From contig JAPMAC010000231.1 in assembly GCA_028671895.1 (NCBI GenBank), positions 7,590,001 through 7,654,000 on the forward strand: a stretch of DNA of 64,000 nt, read 5' to 3'. Positions 1 through 11,779 of this stretch are shown one piece after another. Below the pieces are notes generated by a model. That model worked only from the letters and a program-made list of their open reading frames with translations, did not search any database and had not been told where the DNA came from. The position numbers and the translations under genes were made by a program. Numbering within the stretch: position 1 is the first letter of the stretch; every line of letters begins with the position of its first letter. The DNA is from Oenanthe sinensis (Eukaryota > Streptophyta > Magnoliopsida > Apiales > Apiaceae).

Positions 1-638
1 GGCACTTGTGTTATCACAAAAAATAGGAATCTTATTCATGTTCAGCCTATAGTCAAATAATTGATTCCTCATCTATAATATTTGTGCACAACAACTTCCA
101 GCAACAATGTATTAAGCTTCTGCAGTTGAAGTTGATATTGAGTGTTGCTTTTTGCTAAACCATGACACAAGTTTATTTCCTAGAAATTGACAGGTGCCTG
201 TAGTAATCTTCCTGTCTATTTTGCAACCTGCATAATCTGCATCTGAATAGCCTATTAGATTAAAACCAGAATCTCTAGGATACCAAATACCTAAATTTGA
301 TGTACCCTTGAGATATCTAAAAATCCTCTTAATAGCCACCAAATGAGATTCTCTAAGATCAGCCTGAAACCTAGCACACAAACATGTAGAGAACATAATG
401 TCTGGCCTACTAGCAGTTAAGTATAGAAGTGAGCCTGCCATGCCTCTGTAACTTTAAATGTCCATTTTAGTTTCCTTAATGTTTAATTCAAGTTTAGCGG
501 CAGTGACCATGGGAGTTTTTCCAGAAGAACATTCACTTAAGTCAAATTTCTTCAACAAGTCATGAATGTACTTAGTTTGTTTTTTAAAAATACCATCCTT
601 AACTTGTTTGAGTTACAAACCAAGAAAGTAGGTAAGTT
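1..638 (-). pseudogene. Element A pol, RT C-terminus and RNase H (fragment)
   Basis: C-terminal part of a copia polyprotein. The stretch 112-441 encodes an open segment with the hallmark copia block SLLYLTASRPDIMF, then KGTSNLGIWYPRD and the RNase H motif GYSDADYAG, ending at STSTAEA just before the conserved glutamate region. Left of 112 the RNase H tail (cysteine-alanine-glutamine and CDNTSAI-like region) continues in disrupted frame to the window edge. Right of 441 the connection domain is recognisable up to 638 (FLGL, KDGIF-like words) but carries stop codons, one of them directly after FLGL. The same protein resumes at 2223 beyond solo LTR S. Close relative: the intact pol of element B at 35169-38513. 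Confidence 0.85.
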
Positions 639-2217
639 TGTTAGTATTGGTGTCCTAGAGACAATACTTTTAATATTTTATTGAAAACAATTATATTATG
701 TGATTATTTAATTAATATTTATTATATCTATATTTAATGCGTCATAAATTGAAAGAATAATAAATGTCCTTGGAATATTAATACGTAATATATGTCTTTA
801 AGTATGTGACTTAAAAATGAGATTATATGAATAGTATTTTATTCCTAAAATTCCCTAGTCAAGTATTATTATTTAAGGACAATAATAATGCAATAAGACT
901 AGTATGTTTGTTGACAGATGACCACATCTCATTGGTCATAGGTATGGTGATACTAAAGTCAAGAACATAAGTGTATGTATCAATACATAACACTGGAAAG
1001 ACCCGCCGTAAGATTCTACATGTTAATAAGTGTCATAAGAAATCTCATAGTAATAATGATGTAATGATCCTCCGACTTAAAATTATTATATTTCTATACG
1101 AGAATTAATATACTTTATTTATACTCAAAGTTACCTTTAACCGGGTAATGATAAAGGTGGACATTGGGTATGCTATGAATCGTATGAGGAATATGAATGA
1201 TAGATATAGTATTTAACCCTCCAATTCTAGGAGTGATATTATTGGCCTCTTGATTGAGTGAGACTATGAAATGCATGGTCATGCTCAAATATTGATTTGT
1301 TTAAATAGTCTACTCATTGATCAAGGAAACCTAGATTAAACGTTGAAGAGGATGACACTATACATGCCTCGAGTTTGACCTATAATATAAGGTTAAAGGG
1401 ATTATATTACATGTAACATTATTCACAAAAGGTTTAATTGAATCACCAATTATTATTGTTACTTGGGTAACAATGACGTATTACTAGATGCCACTCATTG
1501 TTTATAATTTTATTATAAGATAATAAAATTGTCAACGTAATAATAACCTAAAGGGTCACATATAAAGAACATCAAAATGGAGGTTTATTTAAATTACGAA
1601 TTTAGATATATTATTGTTTATTCGAATTTAATTATTGAATTAATTAAGTGGGAATTGATTAATTATATTAGAATTCAGATTTAATAAGTATTATTATTAT
1701 TCAAATTTAATTATTGAATTAATTAAGTGGGACTTGATTAATTATATTAGAATTTGGATTTAATAATAATAATAAACCAAAATCAGAATGGGTTTTGGAA
1801 ATCACATGGATTAGGGTTAGGCCCAAAATCTCTCTCTCCCCTATATATACATAATGATGTATAGTATTAGGGTTTAATCATTAGATTTCGTTTTTAGAGA
1901 AAAACCATAGGTCTTCAACATCAAGAGAGGTTAAAGAAAAGAAGAAAGAGAGGAAGAGACAAGCAATTCGTCTAGTACTGACTCCGGTGATCGTTGGACG
2001 ATCGGGTGTGGACTTCTTTAGAGAGCATATATTTGCAACAAAGGGCTGCTGTGATTCACTTTTTCTGGAACTCCATTAAACAGCATACAGAAAGCTTTGT
2101 TAAGGTACAGACTTCTTCACCATAATCATCCAAAGTTATACATGGATCTTGCGATAGGGTTTCATTTTTTTATTGTTTTATGTTATATCCGTTGCGTTTT
2201 CATGCCCGAAACCCTTT
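639..2217 (+). mobile_element. Solo LTR S (copia-type, family of element E)
   Basis: A single LTR of about 1.58 kb inserted in the RT of element A, plus orientation. It begins TGTTAGTATTGGTGTCCTAG and ends at the GAAACCCTTT region. It is flanked by the direct repeat AAGTT at 634-638 and 2218-2222. If the terminal dinucleotide is counted as TA (mutated CA at 2217-2218), the shared repeat is AGTT. Removing the LTR and one AAGTT leaves the RT reading frame of A continuous, which confirms the borders. The first two thirds match, in reverse orientation, the LTRs of element E (for example the blocks around 1240-1370 and 12580-12710). The last part (R/U5) is more diverged. TATA-like CTATATATAC lies near 1843. 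No internal domain is present, so it is best read as the product of LTR-LTR recombination. Confidence 0.9.
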
Positions 2218-4665
2218 AAGTTCTTCCATCATGCTCATTTCATAATTACTCTGCATTAATTTGGCAAACTTTTTGCAAAGTCCCTCATTAGTAGAGCCAA
2301 AAATAATGTCATCCACATTGATTTGGACAAGAATAATTGAGCCATTAACATTTCTACAAAATAGAGTTTTATCAACAGTACCTCTTGTGAAGTGATTCTC
2401 AATGAGAAACTGAGATAAGGTATCATACCAGGCCCTTGGTGCTTGTTTCAAGCAATACAGTGCTTTGAGTAGATAGTAGACAAAGTCAGGGAAATTTAGA
2501 TCTTCAAAACCAGGAGGTTTTTCCACATAGACTTCCTCTTCTAATACTCCATTAAAAAATGGACTCTTCACATCCATCTGGTAGACCTTGAAATTAGCAT
2601 GTGTAGCATAAGCTAGAAAGATTCTGATTGCTTCCAGCCTTGCAACTGGTGCAAAATTTTCCTCAAAATCAATTCCTTCTTCTTTTGAGTATCCTTTTGC
2701 CACAAGCCTTGCCTTATTTCTAGTCAGAGTACTAGTTTCATCCATTTTGTTCCTGAATACCCATTTTGTACCAATTACAAGATCTATCTTTTAGTTTGGG
2801 CACCAGTTTCCACACTTTATTCCTTTCAAATTAATTGAGTTCCTCTTCCATTGCAAAAATCCAATCATGATCCTTGAGAGCATCTTCAACTCTTTTAGGT
2901 TCTTCTTGAGATATGAAGCTGCTATACAGACACTCATTTTGAGTAGCACTTCTTGTTTTGACACCATCTTCTGCATTTCCAATGATTAGTTCAAATGGAT
3001 GGCTTTTTGGTACATTTTCTTTGAGGAGGCAAATTTTACCTTGATGATGAAGCTTCATTATCATTGGAATTGTACTCAAACTGATTTGGATTTGTGGTTT
3101 GATTTTGAAACCCTCCCCCTGAATTAGATACCCTATATGTGTAGAGTGTTGATTATCCATTGAAGAATTATCAGTTGATGCATTATCAGTCGATGGATGA
3201 CTGTCAACTGATAAATTATCCATTGATGCTGTGACATCAACTGATATTGGGTTTCTGAGTACTTGTGAATTTATGATTTCTACTTCTTCATCATCATCCA
3301 CACCATTTGATTCATTCTCAAAATGAAGTGTGTCATGATTTCCTTCGTCAAACAAGCCTTGAATCTTTTTATCATCAAATACTACATGTACAGATTCCAT
3401 AACAAGGTGTAGTATAAGATTATAGACTCTATAGGCTATGCTTGATAGTGCATACCCAACAAATATAGCTTCATCAGCCTTGGCTTCAAATTTTCCTAGG
3501 TTTTTAACTTGATTCTTTAGGACATAGTATTTGCAGCCAAAGACATAAAGAAATCCCACTTTTGGCTTTTTGTCTTTCTTGATCAATTGATAAGGTGTCA
3601 TTCCTTGAGCTTGATTCACTATGAAGATGTTTTGAACATAACATGATGTATTAATGGCCTCAGCCCAGAAGTATATTGGTAATTTAGCATCTTCCAACAT
3701 AGTTCTAGTTGCTTCAATCAATGTCCTATTTTTCCTCTCAACTACCCCATTTTGTTGAGGTGTCCTTGGTGTAGAGAGTGTGTATGACTCCTTTATATTC
3801 ACAGAACTCCTTTATTATGGAATTCTTAAATTCTATTCCATTGTCACTTCTTATTTTCTTTACATCCAATCCAAGACTTTTCTCAACTTCTTTGATGTGC
3901 TTAATGATGAGATCACTTGCTTCATCCTTTGAATGTAGAAAATAAGTCCACGAGAATCTTGAAAATTCATCCACAATGACTAGAGTTTACTTCTTCTTTG
4001 CAATGGACATGATATTCACAAGACCAAATAAATCCATGTGTAATAACTCAAGTAGTTTCTCAATTGATGATTCCAATTTTGACTTAAATGATGCCTTCCT
4101 TTGTTTTCCTTTCTGAGAAGCATCACATAGTCCAACCTTGACAAATTCCGTTTGTGGTAAACCTCTCACTTGATTTTTCTTGACCAACTGATTCATGGCT
4201 TTGAAATTTAAGTGAGCTAATTTTTTATGCCATAACCAACTTTCATTTATACATGCCTTAGAGAGAAGACAAGTCATTGAGTCTGAACTTGTTGAGTTGA
4301 AGTCAACTATGTATACATTTCCTTTTCTATTCCCAATCAAAACTAGGCTTCCATCTTTCTTGTTGGAAATTATGCATGCTTCAGTTGTGAAACAAACTTT
4401 ATTTCCATTATCACATAGTTGACTTATGCTTAACAGATTATGTCTTAAGCTATCAACTAATGCAATAGGTTCATTGATGACATTCTCTTTTGAAATCAAG
4501 CCATATCACATGCATGGTGTATCATTTGTTGTCATCTCCAAAGGTTGCTCCAGGGCCAACTTTCTCCTCAAACTTTGTGAGCAGGGATTTATCTCCAGTC
4601 ATATATCTTGAACACCCATTGTCCAAGTACCAAAGATTTCTTCTTTTTCCCTCCACAAATCCAAA
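2218..4665 (-). pseudogene. Element A pol: protease, integrase and RT (decayed)
   Basis: Read on the minus strand from 4665. The protease shows WYLDNGCSRYMTG near 4625, where the usual catalytic D-S/T-G triad reads D-N-G. The integrase zinc region and LLHMDLFG block lie in 3987-4499. The integrase core with IRSDNGIEF is in 3738-3974. TPQQNGVVERKNRT is near 3740. The integrase-RT linker follows, then RT (LTRNKARLVAKGYS, DVKSPFFNG, VDDIIFGST) in 2200-2745. At least four frame changes separate these open pieces. The linker at about 3130-3250 encodes a run rich in STDN and SMDN words, produced by repeats of a motif that also occurs in the LTR of A. The zinc-binding region reads CDASQKGKQ rather than the CEACxxGK of element B. 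The gene ends at solo LTR S and continues at 1-638. Confidence 0.9.
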
Positions 4666-7131
4666 AAAAATCAAATTAATTTAGGTACTCAAGTTGCCTT
4701 GGGTCCTTTCTTATTAGTTGCTACCTTTGGTTTGGTTTCCAACTTTTGTACCTTTGGTTTAGGTATTGGTTTCCTCACCTCAGGATTCTCAGTGCTAATA
4801 TTTGGAATACTCATGCTTGCAGAATTAGAGAAATTTAGTGCATGAAAATTGTTGTGCATATTTCAGGGCATAGCAAGCATATTCATGTTGACAAATGCAA
4901 GATATGGATTAAACATATAAGGCATTTATGCATATTGAGCATGAATAGCATGAGGATCAACTAACTGAAGGTAAACAAAATCAGAATGAATGTTAGGTAT
5001 AACAGGCACATTATATGTTATAGGCATATTGAACTTGCATTGCACGGATAAGTGATTCTTACTACCACACTTAGCACATATCTTTCTAGAAGCATACTTG
5101 TCAGTTGTGTAGTTATTGTGCTTGTTTATGCCTACTTTACCATTTCTGTTCTTTTTCTCCTTTTCCTTAGGCTTAATATCAGGCTCTATATTTTCTAATC
5201 TTTCCTTAAATTGATCTTTAGTTAAGAAACCTATATTGGCCTTTTCAACTTTGATTTAAGATTTTGAGGAGCTTCCTTCTTTTACAAATTTAACAGGTCT
5301 GTTAAGCTTGGTTTTTAAAACAGTTTGTTTAGCAGTTGATGATTCCTCAATCGTTGGATAATTATCCATTGAGATAACATTATCAATCGATGAATAATCC
5401 TTATCAGTTGATTCAGGATTAGCAATCAATTGCTTCTTTTCCAAGGATTGATTTTCATGAATGGCTAATTTCTCAAGAGTCTCAACAACATGGTGAAAGA
5501 ATTTGTTCCATGAATGTCATTCATCTTCTTACTAGCTTTACTTGACATGTTCCATTTGTCAATGGTTCTTAGTTCTTCTTCGAATTTTTCTTTCAAGTTT
5601 TCTATTTCCTTTTTACACTCAACTAGTTCTTTTCTAGCATCTCTGTTTTCTACCTTGAGTCTATCCATTTGCACTAGCTCACCTTCTAGATAAGTATTTC
5701 TTTCAGTAAGAGATTTTTAAGGTGCTCTTGAGCCTAGTGTTTTCTTTGTTTAAAGACTTGAGAGTGACATACAAATTATTCAAATCATTTGACATTTCAG
5801 TAATGGTAATATTGCATTCATCTTTGGATAACTCAGATAGATTTATAGAAATTACCTGATTGCTAGAAGAACTAGCTTCTTGATCATCATGATTGGTCAT
5901 TAGTGCAAGGTTGATGTATTCCTATTCTTCAGAATCATCCTCAGTAGCCCAATCCTTTTCTTCTGTTACAAAAGCCTTATCTCTTTGTTTGAGCAAGTCA
6001 ACGTACTTCTATTTATAGTCAATGCCATCACTAAACTTTGAATTCTCTCCATTTTTGGCTTTCTACATTCATTAGAAAAGTGACCAGCCAATCCACAGTT
6101 AAAGCATTTGAATTGAGTCATGTCAACAAGATTTTTGTCTTGTTGATTGTCTCTCTTAAATTGAGATCCAGGCCTTTGCATAGGATTTCTCTTGAATTTG
6201 AGTTTTGAAAATTTCCTTAATAAAAAAACCAAATGCTCATCTATTTAATCTATTTCATCCTTGGTATATGAATCATCATCTTCAACTATTTCTTTTCTTT
6301 TACTAGTTAAATATTCATCATATCTAATACCAGTTGTACTATTGCCATGATTTTCTTTCTTCCCTTCCTTGATAGACACATCTTCACAAGATTCTGCAAC
6401 TTGCTTATCCCTGACCACCAAGGCAACAGACTTCTCTTTCTTTTGACTTTTCTCAATCTCCTCATCTTGTAATAGTTCCAACTCATAGGTCTTCAGAATT
6501 CCATACAGCTTGTCAATAGTATATTCTTTAAAGTCAGGAGACTGTCTTATAGAAATAGTCATTGGTTTCCATTCCTTGGGAATGACCTCGAGAATTTGAG
6601 GTTAGTATCTTCAATAGCATATACTCTTCCATATAGTTTTAGCTCACTCAACAGCTTTTGAAACCTACTATATGTGTCATTGATTGCTTCACCACTCTTG
6701 AAGTTAAAGGCCTCATACTTCTGAATCAAGAGTTGCATCTTGTTCTTCCTTACTTGCTCAGTGCCCTCACATAGAGTTTGAAGAGTATCCCAGACTTCCT
6801 TGGAGGTTGTAAATTTAATAACATTGTCAAACATATCCTTGTCAAGACCATTAAACAAAATGTTCATAGCCTTTTTATCCTTGTGTACTTCCTTTTCATC
6901 CTCATCTGTTATTCACTCACAGGTTTTGGAATAAGTTTGTCTAATGCCTGAGTACCATCTGCATTCACACTTGTAACTATCTTCATAGGCACATGTGGAC
7001 CTTTCTCTATGCAATTGACATAGGAAGGATCAATGGATAGCAGATGCTAATGTATTTTGACTTTCCAGGGAAAGTACTCATATTTCTCTAGAACTGGAAT
7101 CTTCACTCATGTGTCTTTTTGACCCATACTT
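4666..7131 (-). pseudogene. Element A gag (decayed)
   Basis: Copia gag broken into at least six open pieces. The N-terminal segment (6900-7131) has recognisable LEKYEYFPWKVK and GPHVPMKI words with stops. The capsid-like core in 6559-6867 contains KEVWDTLQTLCEGTEQVRKNKMQ and Y-x-RFQKLLSEL. The nucleocapsid zinc knuckle CFNCGLAGHFSNEC is near 6060-6110. Coiled-coil spacers follow in 5465-5900. A second knuckle, CAKCGSKNHLSVQC, is near 5050-5090. The two widely spaced knuckles match the layout of the intact gag of element B. At about 5340-5410 the sequence encodes STD/SID/SMD words made from the motif repeated in the LTR. Nothing here is likely to be expressed as a functional protein. Confidence 0.8.
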
Positions 7132-7170
7132 GATGTACTTAGATCTTAGCTTTTTGTATGTTAAAAGCTA

Positions 7171-7183
7171 GGCTTTGATACCA
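7171..7183 (-). other. Element A primer-binding site
   Basis: Minus-strand TGGTATCAAAGCC, complementary to the 3' end of plant initiator Met tRNA with one change from TGGTATCAGAGCC. It lies four bases inside the 5' LTR end at 7188, as expected for the minus-strand DNA priming site. Confidence 0.85.
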
Positions 7184-7187
7184 ATTA

Positions 7188-8343
7188 TGATTTTTCCTTG
7201 AGTACAAGAAGTTTGTAGAAGGGGGGTTGAATACAAACTTAAGAGTTTTAAAAATTCTTGCGGATACAAGTGTGTACTTTTATTTATTTTTGTATTTGGA
7301 AATATATATTGAAGAGAACTATTAGAACATTGGAGTAAAGTTTTAATATATTGAAAACAGAACACAACAATTTAAAAATTACTAGTGGATTGGTTTTTCC
7401 ACTAGTGTATTTTTGCTTTCAATTATCCTTGATAAAGATACCAAGCTGCTTACAAAGATGTAGTTTTTAAACTAAGAAAAGCACTACAAATATTTTCTAG
7501 CTTTTCTACTGTGCTTTTCTTGAGTTCTTGATTTTTCTACATTTTTTTTGCTGCAATGGACTACTACTCAATATATAGTAGTTCACATTCTACTTCTATT
7601 TTCTAGCTTTCGATGGATAACAATGTGAATTACAAATTACAGTTTACAATGTATTCACTAAAATAGATTGTAGCTACTTTTTACAGTCTCTTTTACAATT
7701 ATCTTGTTCTGGAAAAATCTTTGTCTTGATCTTTTCCTTGAATATTGTGGTGCCTTGAAAGTCTTTACAATCATGACAGGTCTGTCTTCCATTGATTCAG
7801 TTTCTGCAAAGTTCTCATTCCTTTTGTCTTTAACCAACTTGGGAAACCGTGGTCAACTGATAGTTTTTTTCAAGCTTATCAGTCGATCCTCCTTTACTCA
7901 TTCATCGATGGATAGGTTATCCATCGATCAATTGATATATCGATGGATAGTTAGATTATCAATTGACTCCTTTTCCATTGATGGTTTTTTATCCGTTGAT
8001 TGCTTTAATCCATCGAACAGTGCCTTTATCCATCGACTTCAATATCTGTTGATTACTTCATTTGTGAGAATTCCGACTTAGAATATTTACAGTTGATCAG
8101 CCATTCTTCACATCCGTTGAGAAGCTATCAATTGAAGTCAATAACATCAGTCGACTATTTCACAGCATCCATCGAGACAATACAATCCAATTTATCAGTT
8201 AATTAACAAGCTTCAACTGATAACTGGTTTCCTAGTCAATAGATATTTATAGGTCACATATCCATTGACCAGTTATAATGAAATTTAAATCCTTATTATA
8301 ATTCTAAGTAATTTGTTGTCATCAAATCTCATAATTCCTAACA
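7188..8343 (-). repeat. Element A 5' LTR (1156 bp)
   Basis: Bounded by TG at 7188 and CA at 8343 on the plus strand. On the minus strand it starts TGTTAGGAATTATGAG and ends CAAGGAAAAATCA. Its U3 half (about 7860-8270) is packed with copies and half-copies of ATCGATGGATA, TATCCATCGA and ATCAGTTGAT. A perfect 11-bp inverted repeat with a 3-base loop occupies 7904-7928. The block AGGGGGGTTGAATAC near 7217 (plus-strand reading) is shared in type with the LTR ends of elements B and F. Confidence 0.85.
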
Positions 8344-11300
8344 AAGACTATGGCTTCTAATGAAGTCATACTGAAGTAGTCAGAGTCTATAGTAGACCTT
8401 GAGACTGGGATATTGGAGCAAACAGACTCTGATAAGAGAGAAGAGTCTAGGAAGGGTTCGGAGTCTATTGTTGCTCACCCCTTAGTGGAAACCACTAGCC
8501 TTCAGATAATTGAAGGGGTTCCCCTCCATCAAGGTGGTTCAGGTAGTGAAGCACTTTTATTCTCTCTCAACCCCCCTTCTGTTGTACTTATGAGTGCACC
8601 CATCCAAAAGAGTGAAAAAATCAATAATGAGAGGTTGGCACTGGTCTAGACAAAATGAGAGGTAGAAAAAGTTGTACAGAGCCAGAGTGAGATTGAGAAA
8701 GTGGGTGTCCAACCCCACTGTGAGAATGAGAGATTAGGGTATCCTGAACCTAACTTCACTTATTGGGATCAAGATTTTTTCAAGAGTTGGTCCAATGACT
8801 TAGAGCAGGGAATGGATGAAAACAATTATTCTCCTATTTTTCAGATTGGCAAGAAGGAGGAGGCTCTAGCTGCTCAGAAATCTTTTACATAAAGGCCATA
8901 ACTTCATTTGGTGGATTCTCTAGCCAAAAGAGCAGATATAGTCAGGGAGACTCTGGTGGATGATTCCCAAATTCAACCAGGTTTTGCATCTTTGAAGTCA
9001 GGACAACCTATCTTAATCATGCCAATTCAGGCAAGACTTCCAAAGTCTATAGGTCCTGATCACTCTGTTGAAGAGTCAGGGTCTATAGTCCCTTATGCAG
9101 TGTTAGAGTCTACACTTCCATCAGAGTCTACACCTCTAGTATAAAATATTGAGTCTGTGGATGGTGTTGACGATTCAACCTCTGAAGATGAAGGGGACGT
9201 GAATCCATCTTTCAACTACTTTGATCAAGTGTTTCCTCAATCTTAGAAGACAACCCAGGATAAAGGCATTAATGATAATGATACTTTTGCATGCATACTG
9301 GATATTCTTAAATCTGAGAGACTGAAGGCTTTTCAAAAGAAGTTCTTCTTTTAAGAGAATGGTCATTATCCTGATGAGAAGCCTGATGTTTCTCTACCTG
9401 AAGAAGAAAAAGATGTAGTTGCTGACCTCATCTTTGCACAAGCTCAACTAGCTGTTGTGGTCACAGATATATCTCATATCTAAACTAAGTTGACCAATGT
9501 GGATACTACCACTGCTCTACTCTAAAAAAAGTTTAAAACTTTGTACTCTCTTCAATAGTCTAAGGATGTTGTTGTCAAAGATTCTTTGGCTAATTTCAAG
9601 GCTAAATCGATAACTCTCCAAAATTCTGTCAACTCTCTCACTGCCAAGGTGGATCAAGTTATCACTACCCAAGACAAAATCACTTTTGTTCTTGAAAACA
9701 TTCTTTTGGCTGGCACAGGGAGCCATGGATGAGCACAATTGATGGAAGTTTTGCCGATGCTGAAACTGAGCTACTCTCTCAGTACAGAAGATCCATGATG
9801 GAGGTGGAATTTGTAGATCCCACTCGAAGGAGAATTGCAAATTGTTTGATAGACCAATTGAGGGTTCAAAAGATGACAGTGACAAGAGTCAAGAGTGAAT
9901 TGGCCTCAATCAAAGACTCTATATCATCCACCGAAGATGTGTTAGAGAGAAGGTTGGATGAAATATTGTCTCATGACACTCTCTATCACATTCAGCAAAA
10001 TTTCTAAAGGATGCAAAGGGTTTCACTGATTTGGAGAAGAGGGTTTCTTCCATAGAGTCTAAGATGGATGATATTATCAGAGGTCAAGCCCTTCATGCAT
10101 AGATTCTTCAGAAGTTTCTTGACAGGATTTCAACACCTCCTTCTTGTGATGATAACAAAAAGGGGGAGAACACTGATAAGAGGGATACCGATGGTAATGG
10201 TGGTGGAAATGGAGTTGCTGGGAGTAGAAGGTTTGCATAAGTTAGTAGTGGTGGTGCTAGTAGGAGTAATAAGGAGACAGGAGGAATTAGAAGCAACAAG
10301 GGGCAATCATTAAGTTCAATCAATGATGATTTGGACAAGAAAAAGAGTAATGCACAGAAATTTGATGATGACTTGGAAGCAAGGAGGATTTCTAGAGAAA
10401 AAGAGACAAATGAGCTAATTGAAAAAAGAAAGAAGGATGATTGAGCAGTTAAAACAAAGCACAAAGTTGATGACAGAGGCTGCCCAAACAGGGAATTCAG
10501 ATGACTTCATTGCACAGACCAAAGTTGTGTATAAGAGTGCAAATGAAGCTGCTAATGAAGTTAATGTTCATGCAGAAAAATTTCTTCAATTAGAAGAAAA
10601 GAAAAATGGAAAAGCCAATGGTTGAAGAGGAGAGGAAAAAGAAAAATAGGTTTTCAGGAGAAAAGTTACCGCAATGAACCATTACTTCAGGAATGTTAGA
10701 TATTACTAGGAGAGAAAAGGAGGATGCAGAAATAGCATGGCAAATGAAGATAGAATGGAATCAAATGTATACAACAGAAGACAAACCTTCAAAACTAAAA
10801 AGACATACTAAAATGGCCAGGAAAAAGGTTATGAAGCCCCAAGAAAATGTTTAACAAGAACAATCTCCATCTAAGGAGGGACAAGGAGATATGTTTGCAG
10901 AAGCTACAAAAGATATTGTCCTTGAAGGGTATAAAATGAAGGAAGTGCCAAGGATTAGTGAGAAGGGTTTAATAGGCTACAAAACTCATCCTACAACTTC
11001 AAATCATGAGGAGGGCATGAGTTTGGAATATGAGGATGGTCATAAGGCAACCTATCCAAAGAGGCTGATTATGAAGCAGAGTTACAACACATTGAAGACC
11101 ATTCTTCCTCTACTCAACAAGAGATACAAACTAAATATTATTGTTGCTCAGGAGTTACAATATCAAATCACAAAGCTAAGGAGATTGCCTGCAGAAGCCC
11201 CTAAACCTCCTTTGAAGCTTTGGAAGTTTAAAGTAAAGAATGTGGTGTTGGAACCAATCTATGCCATGATATTTACAGATGTTGAAGGGAGGAAAGAGTA

Positions 11301-11503
11301 TTTTGACATCTGTAAGTATCTAGACAAAATCACAGATCAGAAGATTGTTTATTTAATGAGGCAACTTGAGAACTCAGATAGGGATGAACAAATATTAAGA
11401 GGATCATTCATGAGGCAACTAAATGAGAATGCTGAGAAGAGAAAGAAGATGAAGAAGTGATAGAAGCCCTGAGTAGATTGAAGCAGTCTGTAAAATTCAA
11501 CCA
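8344..11503 (+). pseudogene. Element H: orphan Sirevirus ORF3 (envelope-like) remnant
   Basis: A broken plus-strand coding region with open pieces at 8413-8649, 8701-8892, 8908-9144, 9729-10007, about 10015-10440 and 10891-11460, separated by stops and frame changes. A coiled-coil stretch (9880-10110: RVKSELASIKDSISSTED and LEKRVSSIESKMDDI) is followed by a hydrophilic D/N/G/K linker. A basic tail ends in KKMKK at 11460. The same order (coiled coil, DDN/G linker, charged helix, lysine-rich end) is seen in the ORF3 of element B, so this is inferred to be the ORF3 of another Sirevirus. AGAGTCTA and AGTCTATAG motifs recur in 8380-9140, as in the LTRs of F and G. No gag, pol or LTR of H is identifiable beside it; A abuts on the left and F cuts in at 11504. 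The role of plant ORF3 proteins is not established. Confidence 0.65.
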
Positions 11504-11779
11504 TGTTTTCCCATGTGCACAAGTAGAATGGGGGATGGGTTGAATACTTGTGTACTTTTTCTTCCTGATTAAAATTAACTCAGTATGAATTAAAGACTTG
11601 AATTTAGAATAAAGATTAAACATAAAGATATGAATGAATACGGTTTGTATTATTGATGTGGAGATACAAACTCTGCTAATGTGTACACAAACCCTAGCAG
11701 CTTCTTTGTATTTCTCACAGCAACTTTCTCTATCTCTATGCTCTCACAAAACTTCGAATATTTTTCCACACCTTACAAT
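11504..11779 (-). repeat. Element F 3' LTR, first part
   Basis: Outer end of a minus-strand Sirevirus-type LTR. On the plus strand it starts TGTTTTCCCATGTGCACAAG and contains GGGGGATGGGTTGAATAC, the same type of end block as the LTRs of A (7188) and B (28141). It is cut at 11779 by element E and resumes at 16691. The total reconstructed length is about 769 bp. The left flank AACCA (11499-11503) would be the target duplication; no partner is found because the 5' part of F is missing. Confidence 0.7.

Larger units (their letters stand above)
1..8343 (-). mobile_element. Element A: decayed Sirevirus-like Ty1/copia retrotransposon, 3' end off window
   Basis: Minus-strand copia element in the order RNase H, RT, integrase, protease, gag, primer site, 5' LTR when read from left to right, so transcription would run leftward from about 8343. 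The gag-protease-integrase-RT-RNase H order defines the copia superfamily. The long gag with a second zinc knuckle and the LTR ending in a GGGGGTTGAATAC-like block match element B in this window and suggest the Sirevirus lineage. Many stop codons and frame changes show it is dead. It is interrupted by solo LTR S. The right boundary at 8343 is exact because the LTR starts TGTTAGGAATT on the minus strand. The 3' LTR and any ORF3 must lie left of position 1. AAGAC at 8344-8348 is the expected right target duplication; its partner is outside the window. Confidence 0.9.

Noticed and set aside
7171..7183. tRNA-like matches at 7171, 15142, 41517, 49258 and 60437
   Set aside because: These 12-13 base matches to initiator Met tRNA are retrotransposon primer sites; no cloverleaf or tRNA gene surrounds them.
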